A stretch of DNA of 64,000 nucleotides from positions 107,806,014 to 107,870,013 of the forward strand of contig NC_134136.1 in the NCBI RefSeq assembly GCF_040939455.1, in the 5' to 3' direction. Below, one piece after another: positions 47,949 to 60,420 of this stretch. This stretch comes from Microcebus murinus. Lineage: Eukaryota; Chordata; Mammalia; Primates; Cheirogaleidae. Positions within the stretch are counted from its first letter, which is position 1. The number at the start of each line of letters is the position of its first letter. A model generated the notes under the pieces. The model had not been told where the DNA came from, ran no database searches, and was given only the letters and a program-made list of their open reading frames with translations. Made by a program: the position numbers and the translations under genes.

Positions 47949-50509
47949 AAAAAATGCTTAACAAAATACTAGAAAACAAAAAATCCAACACCATATCAAA
48001 GAGATTATACACCACAAACAAGTGGGATTATCTCAGAGATGAAAGGGCAGTTCAGCAAATGTAAATTAATAATCACATGCATCGTTTCAACAAATGAAGG
48101 ACAAAGCCATATGATCATATCAACAGATCCAATAAAAGCATTTGATAAAATTCAACATCCCTTCATGATGAAAACACTCAAAAATCTAGGCAGAGAAGAA
48201 ATATACATAAACATAATAAAGGCTGTATATGACAAACCCAAAGTTAACATCATACTGAATGGAGAATAGCTGAAAGCCTTTCCTCCAAGATCTAGAACTC
48301 TCACTTCCATCACTACTATTCAAGATAGTATTTATAGTTCTAGCCAGAGCAATCACCAAAGATAAAAAATTAAAAAAAAAAAAAACACCCAACTCAGAAA
48401 TGATGAAGTCAAATTGTTCCTCTTTGCAGATGGCAAAATCTTATATTTGGAAAAACCTAGACTCCAACAAAAACATTGTTAGATCAAAAATCAAATTCAG
48501 TAAAGTTGTAGGATACAAATTCAATATACACGAATCAATAGTGTTTCCATACACCAATAATTAACTAGTTCAAAATAAAATCAACAGAGCAATCCCATTT
48601 ACAACTACTACAAAAAAGAAAAAAAAAAAAACAGGAATAGATTTAAACAAGAAGTTGAGAGATCTCTAAAGGAAAACTACAAATAAATGAAGAAAGAAAT
48701 TTAAGAAGACACAGACAAATGAAAAACCATCCCATGATTATGGATTGGAAGAATTAACATGATTAAAATGATCATAATACCCAAAACAATCTATATATTC
48801 AGTGCAATCCCTATCAAAATACCAATAACATTTTTCACAGAAATAAAAAAATATCCTACAAGTTATATGGAACCAGAAAAGAGCCTAATAGCCATAACAA
48901 TACTAAGTAAAATCAACAAAGCTGGATGGATATCACACTAACTGACTTCAAAATATTTTACAAGAGTATATAGTAACCAAAACAGCATTGTATTGGTATA
49001 AAAACAGACATATCAACCAATGGAATGGAATAGAGTACCCAGAAATATACTCATGTATTTACAGCTACCTGCTTTTTAACAAAGATGCCAAGAACATATA
49101 TTTGACACCATTTTCAATAAATGGTGCTGGGAAAATTGGATATCAATATGCAGAAGAGTAAAATTAGTTCCCTATCTCTTATCATATACAAAAATCTACT
49201 CAAAATGAGTTACATACTTAAATGTAAGACCCTATACTATAAAACTACTAGAAGAAAACATAGTAAAACTACTCCAGAACAACAATTTTTGTGGCTAAAA
49301 CACCAACAGCACAGGAAACAGAAACTAAAATAAACAAATGGAACTATATTTAAACTAAAAAGCTTTCATACAGCAAAGGATGCAATCAACAGAGTGAAGA
49401 CACAACCTATTGAATGGTAAAAAATATTTTCAGAATAAAATTCATCTAAAAAGGAACTAATATCTAGGATATACAATAAACTTTTACAACTCAACAGCAA
49501 AAGAAAACAAATTTCATTAAAAAGTAGACAAAGGACATGTATAATCATTTCTCAAAAGAAGACAAATGGCCATGAAAAAGCTATATGAAACATGCTCAAC
49601 ATCACCAATCATCAGAGAAATGCAAATTATAACCACAATGACATGTCATATTTCCCTAGTTAGAATGGCTATTATTAAAAAGACAAAAAATAACAGATGC
49701 TTCTGAGGATGCAGAGAAAAGGGAACTCTCATATACTGTTGGTGGGAATGGAAATTAGTACAGGCATTATGGAAAATACTATGTACATTTCTCAAAAATC
49801 TAAAAATGGTACTACCATACAAGCCAGCAATCTCACTACTTGGTATTTATTCAAAGGAAAGAAAATTTGTATATCAAAGGGATACCTGCACCCCTATGTC
49901 TATTGCAGCACTATCCACAATAGCAAAGATGTGTAATCAACCTAAGTATCCATCAACAGATGAATGGATAAAGAAAATGTGGTATATAATACACAATCGA
50001 ATAATATTTGATCATAAAAAAGGAATGAAATCCTGCCATATACGTTAAGATGGTTGGATCTGGAGGTCATTATACTAAGTGAAAGAAGCCAGACACAGAA
50101 AAAGAAATATCATATGTTCTCACTTATATGTGGGAGATAAAAAGTTTGATCTCCTCAAGGTAGAGTGTCGAACGTTACTGGAGGCTGGAAAGAATCTGAG
50201 TCTGTGTGTGGGGGGGGGCAATAAAGAGAAGTTGGTCAATATGTAGAAACAATAAGATAAAAAGAATAAGTTCTAATGCTTGATAATAGAGTAGGCTGAC
50301 TGTAGTCAACAACAATGTACTGTACATTTCAAAATAGGTAGAATTGAGGACTTGAAATGTTTTCAACACATAGAAATGTAAATACTCTGACTTGATAGTT
50401 ATACATTCTATGCATGTAGCAAAATACCACATCCTTCCCCATAAATATGTACAAATACTATGTATCAATAAAAAACCTGAACCAGAAATGACACATGTGA
50501 GAAAATTAG

Positions 50510-52957
50510 TAGCCAATATGTTCAAGAGCTAGAGTAACCATAGATAATGGTAAGTAGAAACATAAAAATACAAAATATACCCTAAAGCCAGTTTTCCTGT
50601 TTAAAACTTCAATGACTAAGATGAAAAACATACTGAGATAAAGGCAGACTAAACAATGATAATAAAAGATTAATGAACTTGAAAAGCTATCAAGAGGGAT
50701 ATAAAATGACAAATAGAGAGAAAAAAGACTGACAAAGATTGAAAGGAAAGATTTGGAACAACTTAAAAAACTAACATACATTTTTTTAGAATCTCCAAAA
50801 CAAAGAATGTGTGACAGAGAAAAAAACTGAAAAGATAATAGGCATTTTTTAAATTGATTATCATAAAGCCAAAGTTCCTACAAAAGCCAGGCACAAGAAA
50901 CCTGAAAACAACTAAAGCAAGGAATATACCTATTCACACTATTTTAAAAGAGTGATAAAGAGAAAAATTTTAAAGCAGAAAGAAAATAAGACACATTACA
51001 AGCAAAGAAACTAAGATAACAAGGAAAGAAAGATGAGAATAACAGCGGATCTTTTGTTGTTAGAAACAATAGTATTAATAACATGTAGGCAGTGGAGAAA
51101 TATATTTAAAGCATGGAAATAAAAATAGTTGTCACTCTGTAATTATGCATTCCATGAAAATATTATTCAAAAATGAAGGTAAAATAAAGGGATTTGTGAC
51201 ATAAAAAAGCTTCAAGAATTTATAACCAGTAAAACTTCACTACAAGAAATCTGAAATAAAATTCTTCAGGCAAAAGTAAAATATTACCAGATGGAAATCT
51301 TGGTGCATGTAAAAGAATGAAGAACATTGGAAATGGTCACTATGTTGGTAAATATAAAATAAATATTTCTTATTTAAATATCTTTAAAAGGTAATTTATT
51401 CTTTAAAGCAAAATAACACATTGTGGGGCTTATTATATATGTAAACGTGACAATCAGCATAAAAACTGGTAGAGATAAATGGATGGATAATGATCTAAGT
51501 TTCTTATACTATATATTAAGTGTCATAATATTACTTGAATATAAGTGGTAACAATTTCAAAAGGTATATTATCAATCATAAAGCAACCACTAAAATAACA
51601 AAAGAAAGAATTATAGTTAAAAAACAAAGGAGATAAAATTACATCATAAAAATAGTCAAGAATAAGGGATATAAAGTAGAAAATGAGAAAAATAACAAAT
51701 GAAGTAGACAGAATACAAAAAGATGGTCATTTAAACTGAATTCTTTCAATAATAATATATAAATGATTAAATGAACAAATAAAAAAATGGACCCATAGAG
51801 CTGGATAAAATAGAAAAACCTAACTATACTCTGCCACGAAGAAACCCATTTGAAAGATTAAGAAGGTTAAAAGGATAAAAAAGACAACCTGCTTACACCA
51901 ATCATAAGAAAGCTGGAACATGTATGTTAATAGCAGACAAATTTTATAGCAAAGGATGTTACCAGGGATTAAAAGTGTCATTTCTTAATGATCTACTCAC
52001 CAATTCATCATGAAGATATAATAATCCTAAACTTGTATGTACTTTATAATAGATTTTCAAAATAAGTATTATGAAAAGTATTTGAATTTCAAGGAGAAAT
52101 ATAAAAACCACAATTATAGACAGAAATTTCAATATTCCTCTGTCTACATTTCACAGGACAAGTAGATAGGAAATCAGAAATGATATAAAAGTCTTATAGT
52201 ATACAAGTACAAAGACACAATAATGCATGTTATTTTTAAGTGAACACAGAATATACAACAAAATTGAACCTACTCCGGGCCACAAAACAAGAATCAAATT
52301 TAAAAGGATACAAATAATACTAAATATGTGCTTTGACCAAAATGGAGTTCAATTAGAAGTCAGTTACAGAAAGATAGCTCAAAAATCCACAAATATTATA
52401 CTTTTAAATAACTTAGCAACAAAAGAAAAAAGATAATTAAAAATTTTGAACTATATGAAAATCAAAACAAAGCACATCAAGATATGTGGATATGGCTAAA
52501 GAAATTATTGGAGGGGAATTTTTAGCACAATATACCTATATTAGAAATGAAGCAAGATGCCCAACAATCACCTCAGTTTTTACCTTCAGTAACAATCAAA
52601 AGAAGAGCAAATTAATCTAAAATATACTGAGAGAAGAAATGAGAAAAACATTGAAAATCAATGAAAAATATAGTAGAAAAACGAGAAAACATATGTGGAG
52701 AGCAAATAAGCATATAAAAAGATGATCTACAATGCAAATTCAAATTACTATGAGATACCCTGACATAACTATAAGAATGGCTTAATGTTTTTCAAACCAA
52801 CTATATCAAATGTCAGAAATATGGAACCAGTGAAACTCTCATATACTGCAAGTAGAAATTCAAAATGGTACAACCACTTGTAAAGTAAGTTCAAATCAGT
52901 CCTGAAAAAAGTTAAATATATACCAATCATACACGTACGTCTATACAAAGACTTACT
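50510..52957 (+). mobile_element. Older L1 (L1ME-type), segment 1
   Basis: Diverged L1 text from a 5'/ORF1 side ('aaaacttcactacaagaaat', 'cacattgtggggcttattat') into ORF2 ('ccgggccacaaaacaagaat', about 52276). Interrupted at 52958 by an Alu. Confidence 0.7.
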
Positions 52958-53239
52958 GGCCGGGCGCGGTGACTCATGCCTGTAATCCTAGCACTCTGGG
53001 AGGCCGAGGCGGGTGGATTGCTCAAGGTCAGGAGTTCGAAACCAGCCTGAGCAAGAGCAAGACTCCGTCTCTACTATAAATAGAAAGAAATTAGTTGGCC
53101 AACTAATATATGTAGAAAAAATTAGCCGGGCATGGTGGCGCATGCCTATAGTCCCAGCTACTTGAGAGGCTGAGGCAGATGGATCGCGTGAGCCCATGAG
53201 TTTGACGTTGCTGTGAGACTATCACAAAGAAAAGAAAAG
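52958..53239 (+). mobile_element. Strepsirrhine-type Alu with internal deletion
   Basis: Starts 'ggccgggcgcggtgactcat' with an intact left monomer and the palindromic linker ATTAGTTGGCCAACTAAT (53090-53107). The right monomer jumps from 'gacgttgctgtgag' (53203-53217) to 'actatcacaaag', skipping about 45 nt present in the other Alu of this window. The tail is AAAAG-rich (53226-53244). The sequence is little diverged from the lineage type, so it is relatively young. It inserted in the old L1. Confidence 0.95.
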
Positions 53240-53547
53240 AAAAATTCCAAATATCCATCCACAGGTTAATAATGGATAAAGTAAGTAATTTTGGTATATC
53301 CATATAATAAAATATTACTCAGAAAAAATAAAGGAACAGAGTATTATATAGGTAACACATTGATGAAATTCAAAATATACTGTGTGAAAGAAGCCAGATA
53401 ATATAAAGGGTACATATTATTATTCAATTTATATAAGACTCTAGAAAATACAAACATATAGTGACAAAATGCATATCCATGTCTGCCTGGGGTTAGAGCT
53501 CAAGGGTAAGGATGGTTGAGAAGCACTTAAAAAGGGGCAGGAAGAAA
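53240..53547 (+). mobile_element. Older L1 (L1ME-type), segment 2
   Basis: Resumes ORF2 end: 'ccaaatatccatccacaggt', 'atataataaaatattactca', 'gtgaaagaagccagataata', then 3' UTR text to about 53547. Confidence 0.8.
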
Positions 53548-53815
53548 CTTTTATTTTATTTTTATATAGAATTAGGGGGTACAAGTTGCAGTCTGGTACA
53601 TGAATATATTGTATAGTGGTAAAGTCTAGACTTTTGGTGTACCCATCACCAGAATATTGTACACTGTGCCCCATAGGTAATTTCTCATCCCTCACCTTCT
53701 CCTTCCCTCCTGCCCTTGTGACTCTCCTATGTCCATTATACCACTGTTGGTGTCCTTACACAGCCATAGTTTTTTACCCACTTATAAATGAGAACATGCA
53801 TCATAAGTGATGGAT
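53548..53815 (-). mobile_element. L1 3' UTR fragment, antisense
   Basis: Antisense L1 (L1MA/L1PB-like) 3' UTR: 'gaattagggggtacaagttg', 'gtacccatcaccagaatatt', 'taccactgttggtgtcctta', 'cacttataaatgagaacatg'. It interrupts the 3' UTR of the older L1. Confidence 0.8.
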
Positions 53816-53950
53816 ATGTTTATTATTTTTATTGTGATTATCGTTTTACAGAAGTATATATTAAAACTTATGCAATGTTATAGTTCAAATATATACAGTT
53901 CACTGTATACCAACTATACCTCAATAAAGCTGTTAAAATTTTTAAAAAGA
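53816..53950 (+). mobile_element. Older L1 (L1ME-type) 3' terminus, segment 3
   Basis: 'gatggatatgtttattattt', 'acagttcactgtataccaac', 'tatacctcaataaagctgtt' form the usual terminus of old L1M/L1ME elements. Confidence 0.8.
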
Positions 53951-54679
53951 ATCAATCACAAAGCATAATCTTTATATGTATAAATCTACAAATGTCACAA
54001 AATGTAATGGAGTGGTGCACGATGGGATACAGGTTGTGATATCAGGAATAAACAAGGAACTAACTGTTTTTGAAATTGCATGCATTCACTAAGTCTAGGC
54101 AGTATGATGTAATTGAATGTAAAATATCATAAAATTCAAAACACAAGAATAATATTCACTGCTATCAACTAAATACCTAGGTCAATTTGGACAGTTTATT
54201 TATCCTTTCAACTCATTTGTACAATGTAGGGCTTTTCCTCAAGTAACCTGAAAGCACTTCCCAACATTCCGGTTCCATACTAAGTCTAGGCAAGAAACTA
54301 CACTTCTGATGGAGCCCCTAGGCCTAGCTGATGTATTATCATGTCAACAATTGTCAATAAACTATAAACAATGATACTCTTTCAAAAATTTTATGTTCCC
54401 CAAGGCCTTAAATATTCAGAATGTGAGATTAATAAAGCAATCAAGAAGATTTAACGTAATGGCCTATCTACCATAAAGCAACTCTCTAATAATCTTCACA
54501 TTTCACTCTCTTTCTTCAAATAACTTTTTTGCTTATATATAGGTTTTTTTTATATTTCCCCATATAGTTCTCATTTTAAATGTTAGTTATTATGGCATTA
54601 GGTTTCCAGTTCAACATTTTAGCATTGATCACAGAATAAGTCACTAATTTTTACTCTAAAGTTTGGCCATCTGAGCATC
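53951..54679. other. Intergenic DNA, possibly a MIR fragment
   Basis: 'ggtcaatttggacagtttat' to 'catttgtacaatgtagggc' (54181-54231) loosely resembles the MIR core. Otherwise nothing recognised. Confidence 0.4.
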
Positions 54680-54860
54680 TCATGGTCAAAGTCTATTGTT
54701 ATAGATATTTAAAATTAATTGACTATTACAACTTTTTAAAACTTTAAGAACAGTACAAAACTATGAGGTAGGAATTGTTTAATTAACTGGGTAGATGATA
54801 AAACTGAAAGAATAATGATTAAGTTATAGTACTTATATGTTACTCTACAAACCACTCACA
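54680..54860 (+). mobile_element. MIR SINE fragment
   Basis: 'aaaactatgaggtaggaatt', 'gtagatgataaaactgaaag', 'gattaagttatagtacttat' follow the MIR 3' half in order, with high divergence. Confidence 0.5.
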
Positions 54861-56239
54861 TTTTTTCTAGATTAAAATCAAGTCTATCTTTGCACAGTAC
54901 TTTATTTTCTCTTACAAAAAATCTCTCATATTTCATAAACTATAATATGATAAAAGATTATGGATTTTGATTCCTAGCCTTCACCTTTTCTATCGCCATT
55001 ATGTACAAAAGAAAAATTGATTCTGACCTTGAAGTCAGAGTGTTAAAAATAAATCTCTGCTGTATGGATGTTTCTTTTCTCTGTTTCTGAAATAACTGTT
55101 TAAGCTCACTCAGGGGATTACTCTAATGATCCACTAGCTTTTTAGAAGTACTGAAAAGAAGTAAAAGAGATGTTTGTGCAGGGAAGTGTTTATCAGTTCC
55201 TAACACATTTCAAGGAAAAAGTGTATATGTGTTTAAATGATGCTGACCATCCCCAAGCAGATAGTCCATGTGGCCTCTATCACTCAGTATAATATTCAAT
55301 ATGGAGAGAACATATATATTCTGGTCACCTTGGTAAAAAAATAATGTTTTATAATCCATAAGACATACATAATTCATAATGCTCAAATATTTATTTAAAA
55401 TATTTACCTACAAGCAAACGTGATTTTCAGTTGATGACATACAGAAAAGATATGACAAATCAAGCCTAGTGATAAATAAATTCTATTTTTTTCAATTTTC
55501 TTATTATAATCCTTAATTAAATATCAATGCAAATTTAAATTAATAAGCTTCACTAATATCTGTATAATTGATCACTGTGACACACATTCATAATATTGAG
55601 TTTTATACAAATTCTAAATATTTTATTGTAGATAAATTACACAAAAATCATTAAAAGAGGGGGAAAAATACAAAACAAATTCTTGTAATATATCAGTAAT
55701 GGGTGTATGACTGATTTTAACTCATACATAAGTCAACTGAGATTACAAAGAGAGTAATAACTGTCATTAAAAAGTTACACAAGCACCATCTTTGAAACAA
55801 CTATGACTTTAATAAGCAAATTTAATAAATTTGAGGATCTGGTTCTAGGAATGACAAAATAAGATATTACTAGAATGGTTCCTTTGCAGAAAACAAAAAT
55901 GTCAGCATTATACCAAAAGTAGACACATAAAGGAAATAGAGAGTGAAGAGAGGCTTTCAGAATCTGGTTGTGAGTACATGTTTGAAGGAGGGCAGGGTAA
56001 ATGAAGTGAAAGTTCATTTTCATAAATTTTACATTGAAGTCATATGTATGAGGTGGCAGGGTAACTTGCAAAAAATGCAGTGTTTCTGGTTGGAAAAGTC
56101 ACAAAACTGAAGCTGTGAAAATCATGACTGAAAAATAGCATGGAGGAATCCAGAAAGGGAAAGTTCCAGAGATGATGACATCTAACTCTCTCCCCTAACA
56201 TCTGTGTCTGATCTCTGACATGCATGAACAGACAAGACT
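54861..56239. other. Intergenic DNA, nothing recognised
   Basis: AT-rich; antisense frames at 55775-56252 show no family features. Confidence 0.5.
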
Positions 56240-57460
56240 CAAAACAGCTCACCTAACAATAGATATGAACTGAGGCCAGAGTTGTCACTCAAAAATCAGA
56301 GTTTGCAATTAAAGTCCAACCAAGATAATTACATAAGAAATAACACTCATTTGAAAAGAAAATAACAGAATTAAAAATCCCCAAAACATAATATCTGCAT
56401 TGTCCATACAATACAAAACTATACAGAAAGAAGTAGGGAACTAGGGAAATGGAACAAAGAGATCAAATTAAACAGAGACCAACTCTGAGTTCACCTGGAT
56501 TATAGGAATTAGCAAACAAGGATTTTAAAGTGGCTATTATAACAATTTTCAATGAAGTAAAGCAAAATATGCTCATAACAAATGAAAAGATGGGAAATGC
56601 CATCATAAAAATAGAAGCAATAAAATAAACTGAAATGGAAATTCCATAACTAAAAATTTCTATATTAAAAATGAATTATTTGATGAATTTTAAAAATGGA
56701 GTTGACAAAGGTAAGTTAATTCAAAAATAAGTAAATACAAATTTACTTATCTGTGATGAAAACAGATATAAAAATAATTTTAAAAGTAAACAAAGGAGGA
56801 CTATAATATTAGGTATTTATTAACAGTATTCTCTACATACAGTTAGAATACAAGAAGAAAAAGAAAGACATGATAAGGCAGATAAACCTCTAAAGGAAAA
56901 ATTTCCGAAATTTTCCCAAATTTGATTAAACTTGGCAATATACAAGTATAACATGTAAAGAATACCAATAACACTGTTGAAAGTTATAGAAAAGAGCAAA
57001 TCTTGTAAGCAGAAAAACAAACTGTTGCCCATATGGCAACAACAATTCAAATTAGCAGCTGACCTTTTCACTGGACACTATAGATGTCAGAATAGGGAAG
57101 ATTTCTGCTTAAGTGCTAAAGAAAGCAAGCAAACAAAATTGTCAAGCCAGGATTCTATATACAGAATATTGCGTAAGATACCCAAGAGTCATAGCAGATT
57201 AACCAAATAAATAAGGAAATAATAAAATAAATGGAATTTGTTGCCAGAAGACATATAAGTATTGATAAAGAAAGTTTCACATGCTGAAATGGAGTGATAC
57301 CACAGAGAAACTCAGATGCTCAGAAAATAATGGAAATATTAGAAATTATAAATACCCTGGTATATGTAAATGAGTATATGCTTTATTTTTCTCTCAACTT
57401 AAATATATTATATAAATTTTTCTCTTAAATATATGTAAACATATAACTGATTATAGCAAA
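56240..57460 (+). mobile_element. Old L1/HAL1-type 5' and ORF1 region
   Basis: 'ggaattagcaaacaaggatt' with 'ttaaagtggctattataaca' (56506-56543) is typical of L1M/HAL1 ORF1-side sequence. It continues through 'agctgaccttttcactggac' (57057), which corresponds to the conserved 'cagcagaaaccttgcagg' zone. Not coding now. Confidence 0.65.
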
Positions 57461-57466
57461 CATTAT

Positions 57467-59205
57467 TGAGTTCTATACAGATTCTAGTTATTAGCCCTTT
57501 ATTGGATATGAAGCATGCAAATATTTTCTACCCTTCTGTATACAGGTTGCCTACTTACTCTATTGATAGTTTCTTTGGCTGTGCAGAAGCTTTTTCATTT
57601 GATCAGGTCCCATTTATTTATTTTTGTTGATGCTGTGATTGCTTTGGGGGGGGTCTTCCTCATAAATTCTTTGCCTAGGCTGATATCTATAAGAGTTTTT
57701 CCAATATTTTCTTCTAGAATTCTTAAGGTGTCATGGCTTAGGTTTGTCTGTTATCCTTTGTGAGTTGATTTTTGTGAGAAGTGCAGATCCTGTTTCAGTC
57801 TTCAACATGTGGCTACTCAATTTTCCCAGCATCATTTATTGAATGGGGATTCATTTCTCCAGTGTGTTTTTGTCTGCTTTGTCAAAAATCAGATGGCTAT
57901 ATGGGGTTGGTTTTATGTCTGGGTTCACACTTCTGTTCCATTGATCTATATCTCTGTTCTTGTGCCAGTACTATGCTGTGTTGGTTACTACAACCTTGTA
58001 GTATAGCTTGAAGTCTGGTAAATTCATGCCTCCAAATTTGTTCTTTTTCCTTAAGGTTGCTTTAGCTACACAGAGTCTTCTCTGGTTCTATATGAAGCAC
58101 AGAATTATTTTTTTCTAGATATGAAAAAATGATGTTGGTATTTTATATAGGGATTGCATTGAATCTGTAGATCACTTTGGGTAGTATAGACATTTTAACA
58201 ATGTTTATTCTGCCGATCCATGAGCATGATATGATTTCCCATCTATTTATGTCCTTTGCCATTTCCTTCTTCAGTGTTTTGTAGTTCTTCCTTGTAGAGG
58301 TTTTCATCTCCTTAGTTAAATATATTCCTAGTTATTTTATTTTCTTTGTTGCTATTGTCAGTGGTATTGAATCTTTGATTTGGTTCTCAGTTTGACTGTT
58401 GTTGCATGTAGGAATGCTACTCATTTCTGCATATTGATTTTATAACTGGAGACTTTGATGAATTTATCAATTCCATTAGCCTTTTGGCAGAATCTTTGGG
58501 GCTTTCTAGATATAAGATCATATCATCAGCAAAGATCAATAGTTTGATCTCTTCTGCCCCCATTTGGATACCCTTAATTTCCTTCTGTGTGACTGCTCTG
58601 GCTAGGACTTCCAGTACTATGTTGAATAGAAGCAGTGACAGAGGGCAACCTTGTCTGGTTCCAGTTCTAAGAGAGAAAGTGTTCAAGTTTTACCCATTCA
58701 GCATGATGTTGGCTGTGGGTTTGTCATAATGGCTTTTATCACTTTGAGGTATATCACATCTATGCATACTTTGTTAAGCATTCTTATAATGAAAGAGTGA
58801 ATTTTGTCAAATGCTTTTTCTGCATGTATTGAGAGGATCATATGATCTTTGATTTTACTTCTATTTATGTGATGAATTACATTAATAGCTTTGCATATCT
58901 TGAACCATCCCTACATTTCTGGGTTGAAGCCTACTTGTTTGTGATTGATTATTTTTTTGATGAGCCACTGAATTCAATTTCCTAGAACTTTATTGAGAAT
59001 TTTTACATCAGTATTCATAAGGGATATTTGTCTGTAGTTTTCTTTTTCTTTCTTTTTTTCTTTTTTTCTGGTTGAGTCCTTTCCTAGCTTTGATATTCAG
59101 TGTGATGTTGGCTTTGTAAAACATATTTGGAGGATTCTTTCCTTCTCCATGATGTGGAATAATTTTTGCAAGACAGGCACAAGTTCTTCTTTGCAGGTGT
59201 AGTAA
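57467..59205 (-). mobile_element. Young L1, inverted 5' segment (ORF2)
   Basis: 1.74 kb of ORF2 in antisense. Read in sense it runs from upstream of the reverse-transcriptase core to 'taactagaatctgtatagaac' at its left edge. The sense 3' segment of the same L1 starts directly at 59206, almost exactly where this one stops in ORF2. That arrangement is a 5' inversion produced by twin priming. It holds the open frame 58417-58686 with conserved catalytic motifs. Confidence 0.9.
58417..58686 (-). pseudogene. L1 ORF2 reverse-transcriptase core fragment
   Basis: 89-codon open remnant on the minus strand. It carries [18 protein letters not shown] (palm/primer-grip side of the RT) and [12 protein letters not shown], the catalytic two-aspartate box. 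Conservation of these motifs shows the source L1 was functional not long before insertion. The endonuclease domain is missing and the copy is inverted, so no working ORF2 protein can come from here. Plus-strand frames in the same place are shadows. Confidence 0.9.
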
Positions 59206-60097
59206 AGTTAGAATCTATATAAAATTCAGGAAAGTCAGCAAGAAAAAAATCAAACCACCCTAATCAAAAGTGGGCAAAGGACATGAACAGAAATTTTTCA
59301 AACAAAGATAAACTAATGTCCAAAAATCATATGAAAAGCATGCTCAACATCTCTAAGATTCAGGGAAATGCAAATAAAAATGGCAATGAGATATCACTTA
59401 CCAGAGACAACTGCTTTTATAAAAAAGCCCCAAAATGACAAATGTTGGCATGGATGCGAAGAGATAGGAACACTCATAAGCTGCTGGTGAGATTAAAAAT
59501 TAGTACAACCTCTATGGAAAGTAATACAGAGATACCTCAAAGAACTACAACTAGAACTACCATTTGATCCAGCAATCCCATTACTGGGCATCTACCCAAA
59601 GGAAAGAAAGACTTTCTATTAAAAAGACATCTGCACTAGAATGTTTATAGCAGCACAACTCACAATTTCAAAGATGTATAAACAGCCCAAGTTCTCATCA
59701 ATATGTGAGTGGATTAATAAAATGTGGTATATGTATACTGTGGAGTAATACTCAGCTCCCCAAAACAATGGTAATCTAGCACCTCTTGTATTATCCTGGA
59801 TGGAGCTGGAGCCCATTGTCCTAAGCAAAGTATCACAAGAATGGAAAAACTAGCACCATATGTACTCACCATCAAATCGGTATCAACTGATTAACACTTA
59901 TGTGCACATATAAGTAGTAACGTTCATTGGCTGTCAGGCAGGTAGGAAGGAGGAGGAGGGGATAGGTACATTCACACCTAGTGGATATGGTGCACACTGT
60001 CCGGGGGATGAACACGCTTGTAGCTCTGACTCAGGTGGGGAAAAGGCAATATAGATAACCTATACAAACATTTGTACCCCCATAATATTCTGAAGTA
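59206..60097 (+). mobile_element. Young L1, sense 3' segment
   Basis: Starts at 'ttagaatctatataaaattc', continues through the ORF2 C-terminus and the strepsirrhine 3' UTR ('gtcaggcaggtaggaaggag', 'tgtccgggggatgaacacgc', 'tttgtacccccataatattc'), and ends in A-rich DNA at 60097-60115. It belongs with the inverted piece at 57467-59205. I do not see a convincing target duplication. Confidence 0.9.
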
Positions 60098-60115
60098 AAA
60101 AAAAATTAAAAATGA

Positions 60116-60420
60116 AAATGCCATTGTCCTCATAATAAGCAGAAATACAGAGCTTCTAAAGGGTAGGTTCTCAGCTTCAGGCAATTGCTGTTCAACTACA
60201 TTTGATGATTCTAATAATCCCATCTCCATGGAATTTCTGATAAAGACAATCCTTCACCGCACCCAGGACCTCTGCCTATATATATGTATATGCATACATA
60301 TACATATACATAAACACACACATACACACATGTACACCAGTTGACTTGCTTGGTATTTATAGAACTCGAACACATCACAATATGTATTCTTTTGATGTAT
60401 GTATACTATGTGATATTATA
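60116..60420. other. Intergenic DNA with TA/CA-rich microsatellite
   Basis: Nothing recognised except alternating TA, TATG and CA units at about 60276-60335. Confidence 0.6.

Larger units (their letters stand above)
43085..50500 (+). mobile_element. Nearly full-length L1 with long 5' UTR
   Basis: About 7.4 kb in one orientation. 'aaaatagctgactagaggca' at 43100 is the usual L1 5' motif (aagatggctgactagaagc). A GC-rich 5' UTR with repeated motifs spans 43300-45100, an ORF1 side 45100-46200, and ORF2 about 46300-50050. Landmarks are 'gaaaactacaggccaatatc' (47841) and the reverse-transcriptase core at 48421, where the FADD box reads FADG.ILYLEKP, so a catalytic aspartate is lost. The distal ORF2 and a 3' UTR ending at about 50480 ('ctatgtatcaataaaaaacc') follow. 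Many stops; not mobile. Confidence 0.85.

Noticed and set aside
57515..58011. Plus-strand frames with several hydrophobic segments suggesting a membrane protein
   Set aside because: They are the reverse complement of L1 ORF2, whose antisense is naturally hydrophobic.
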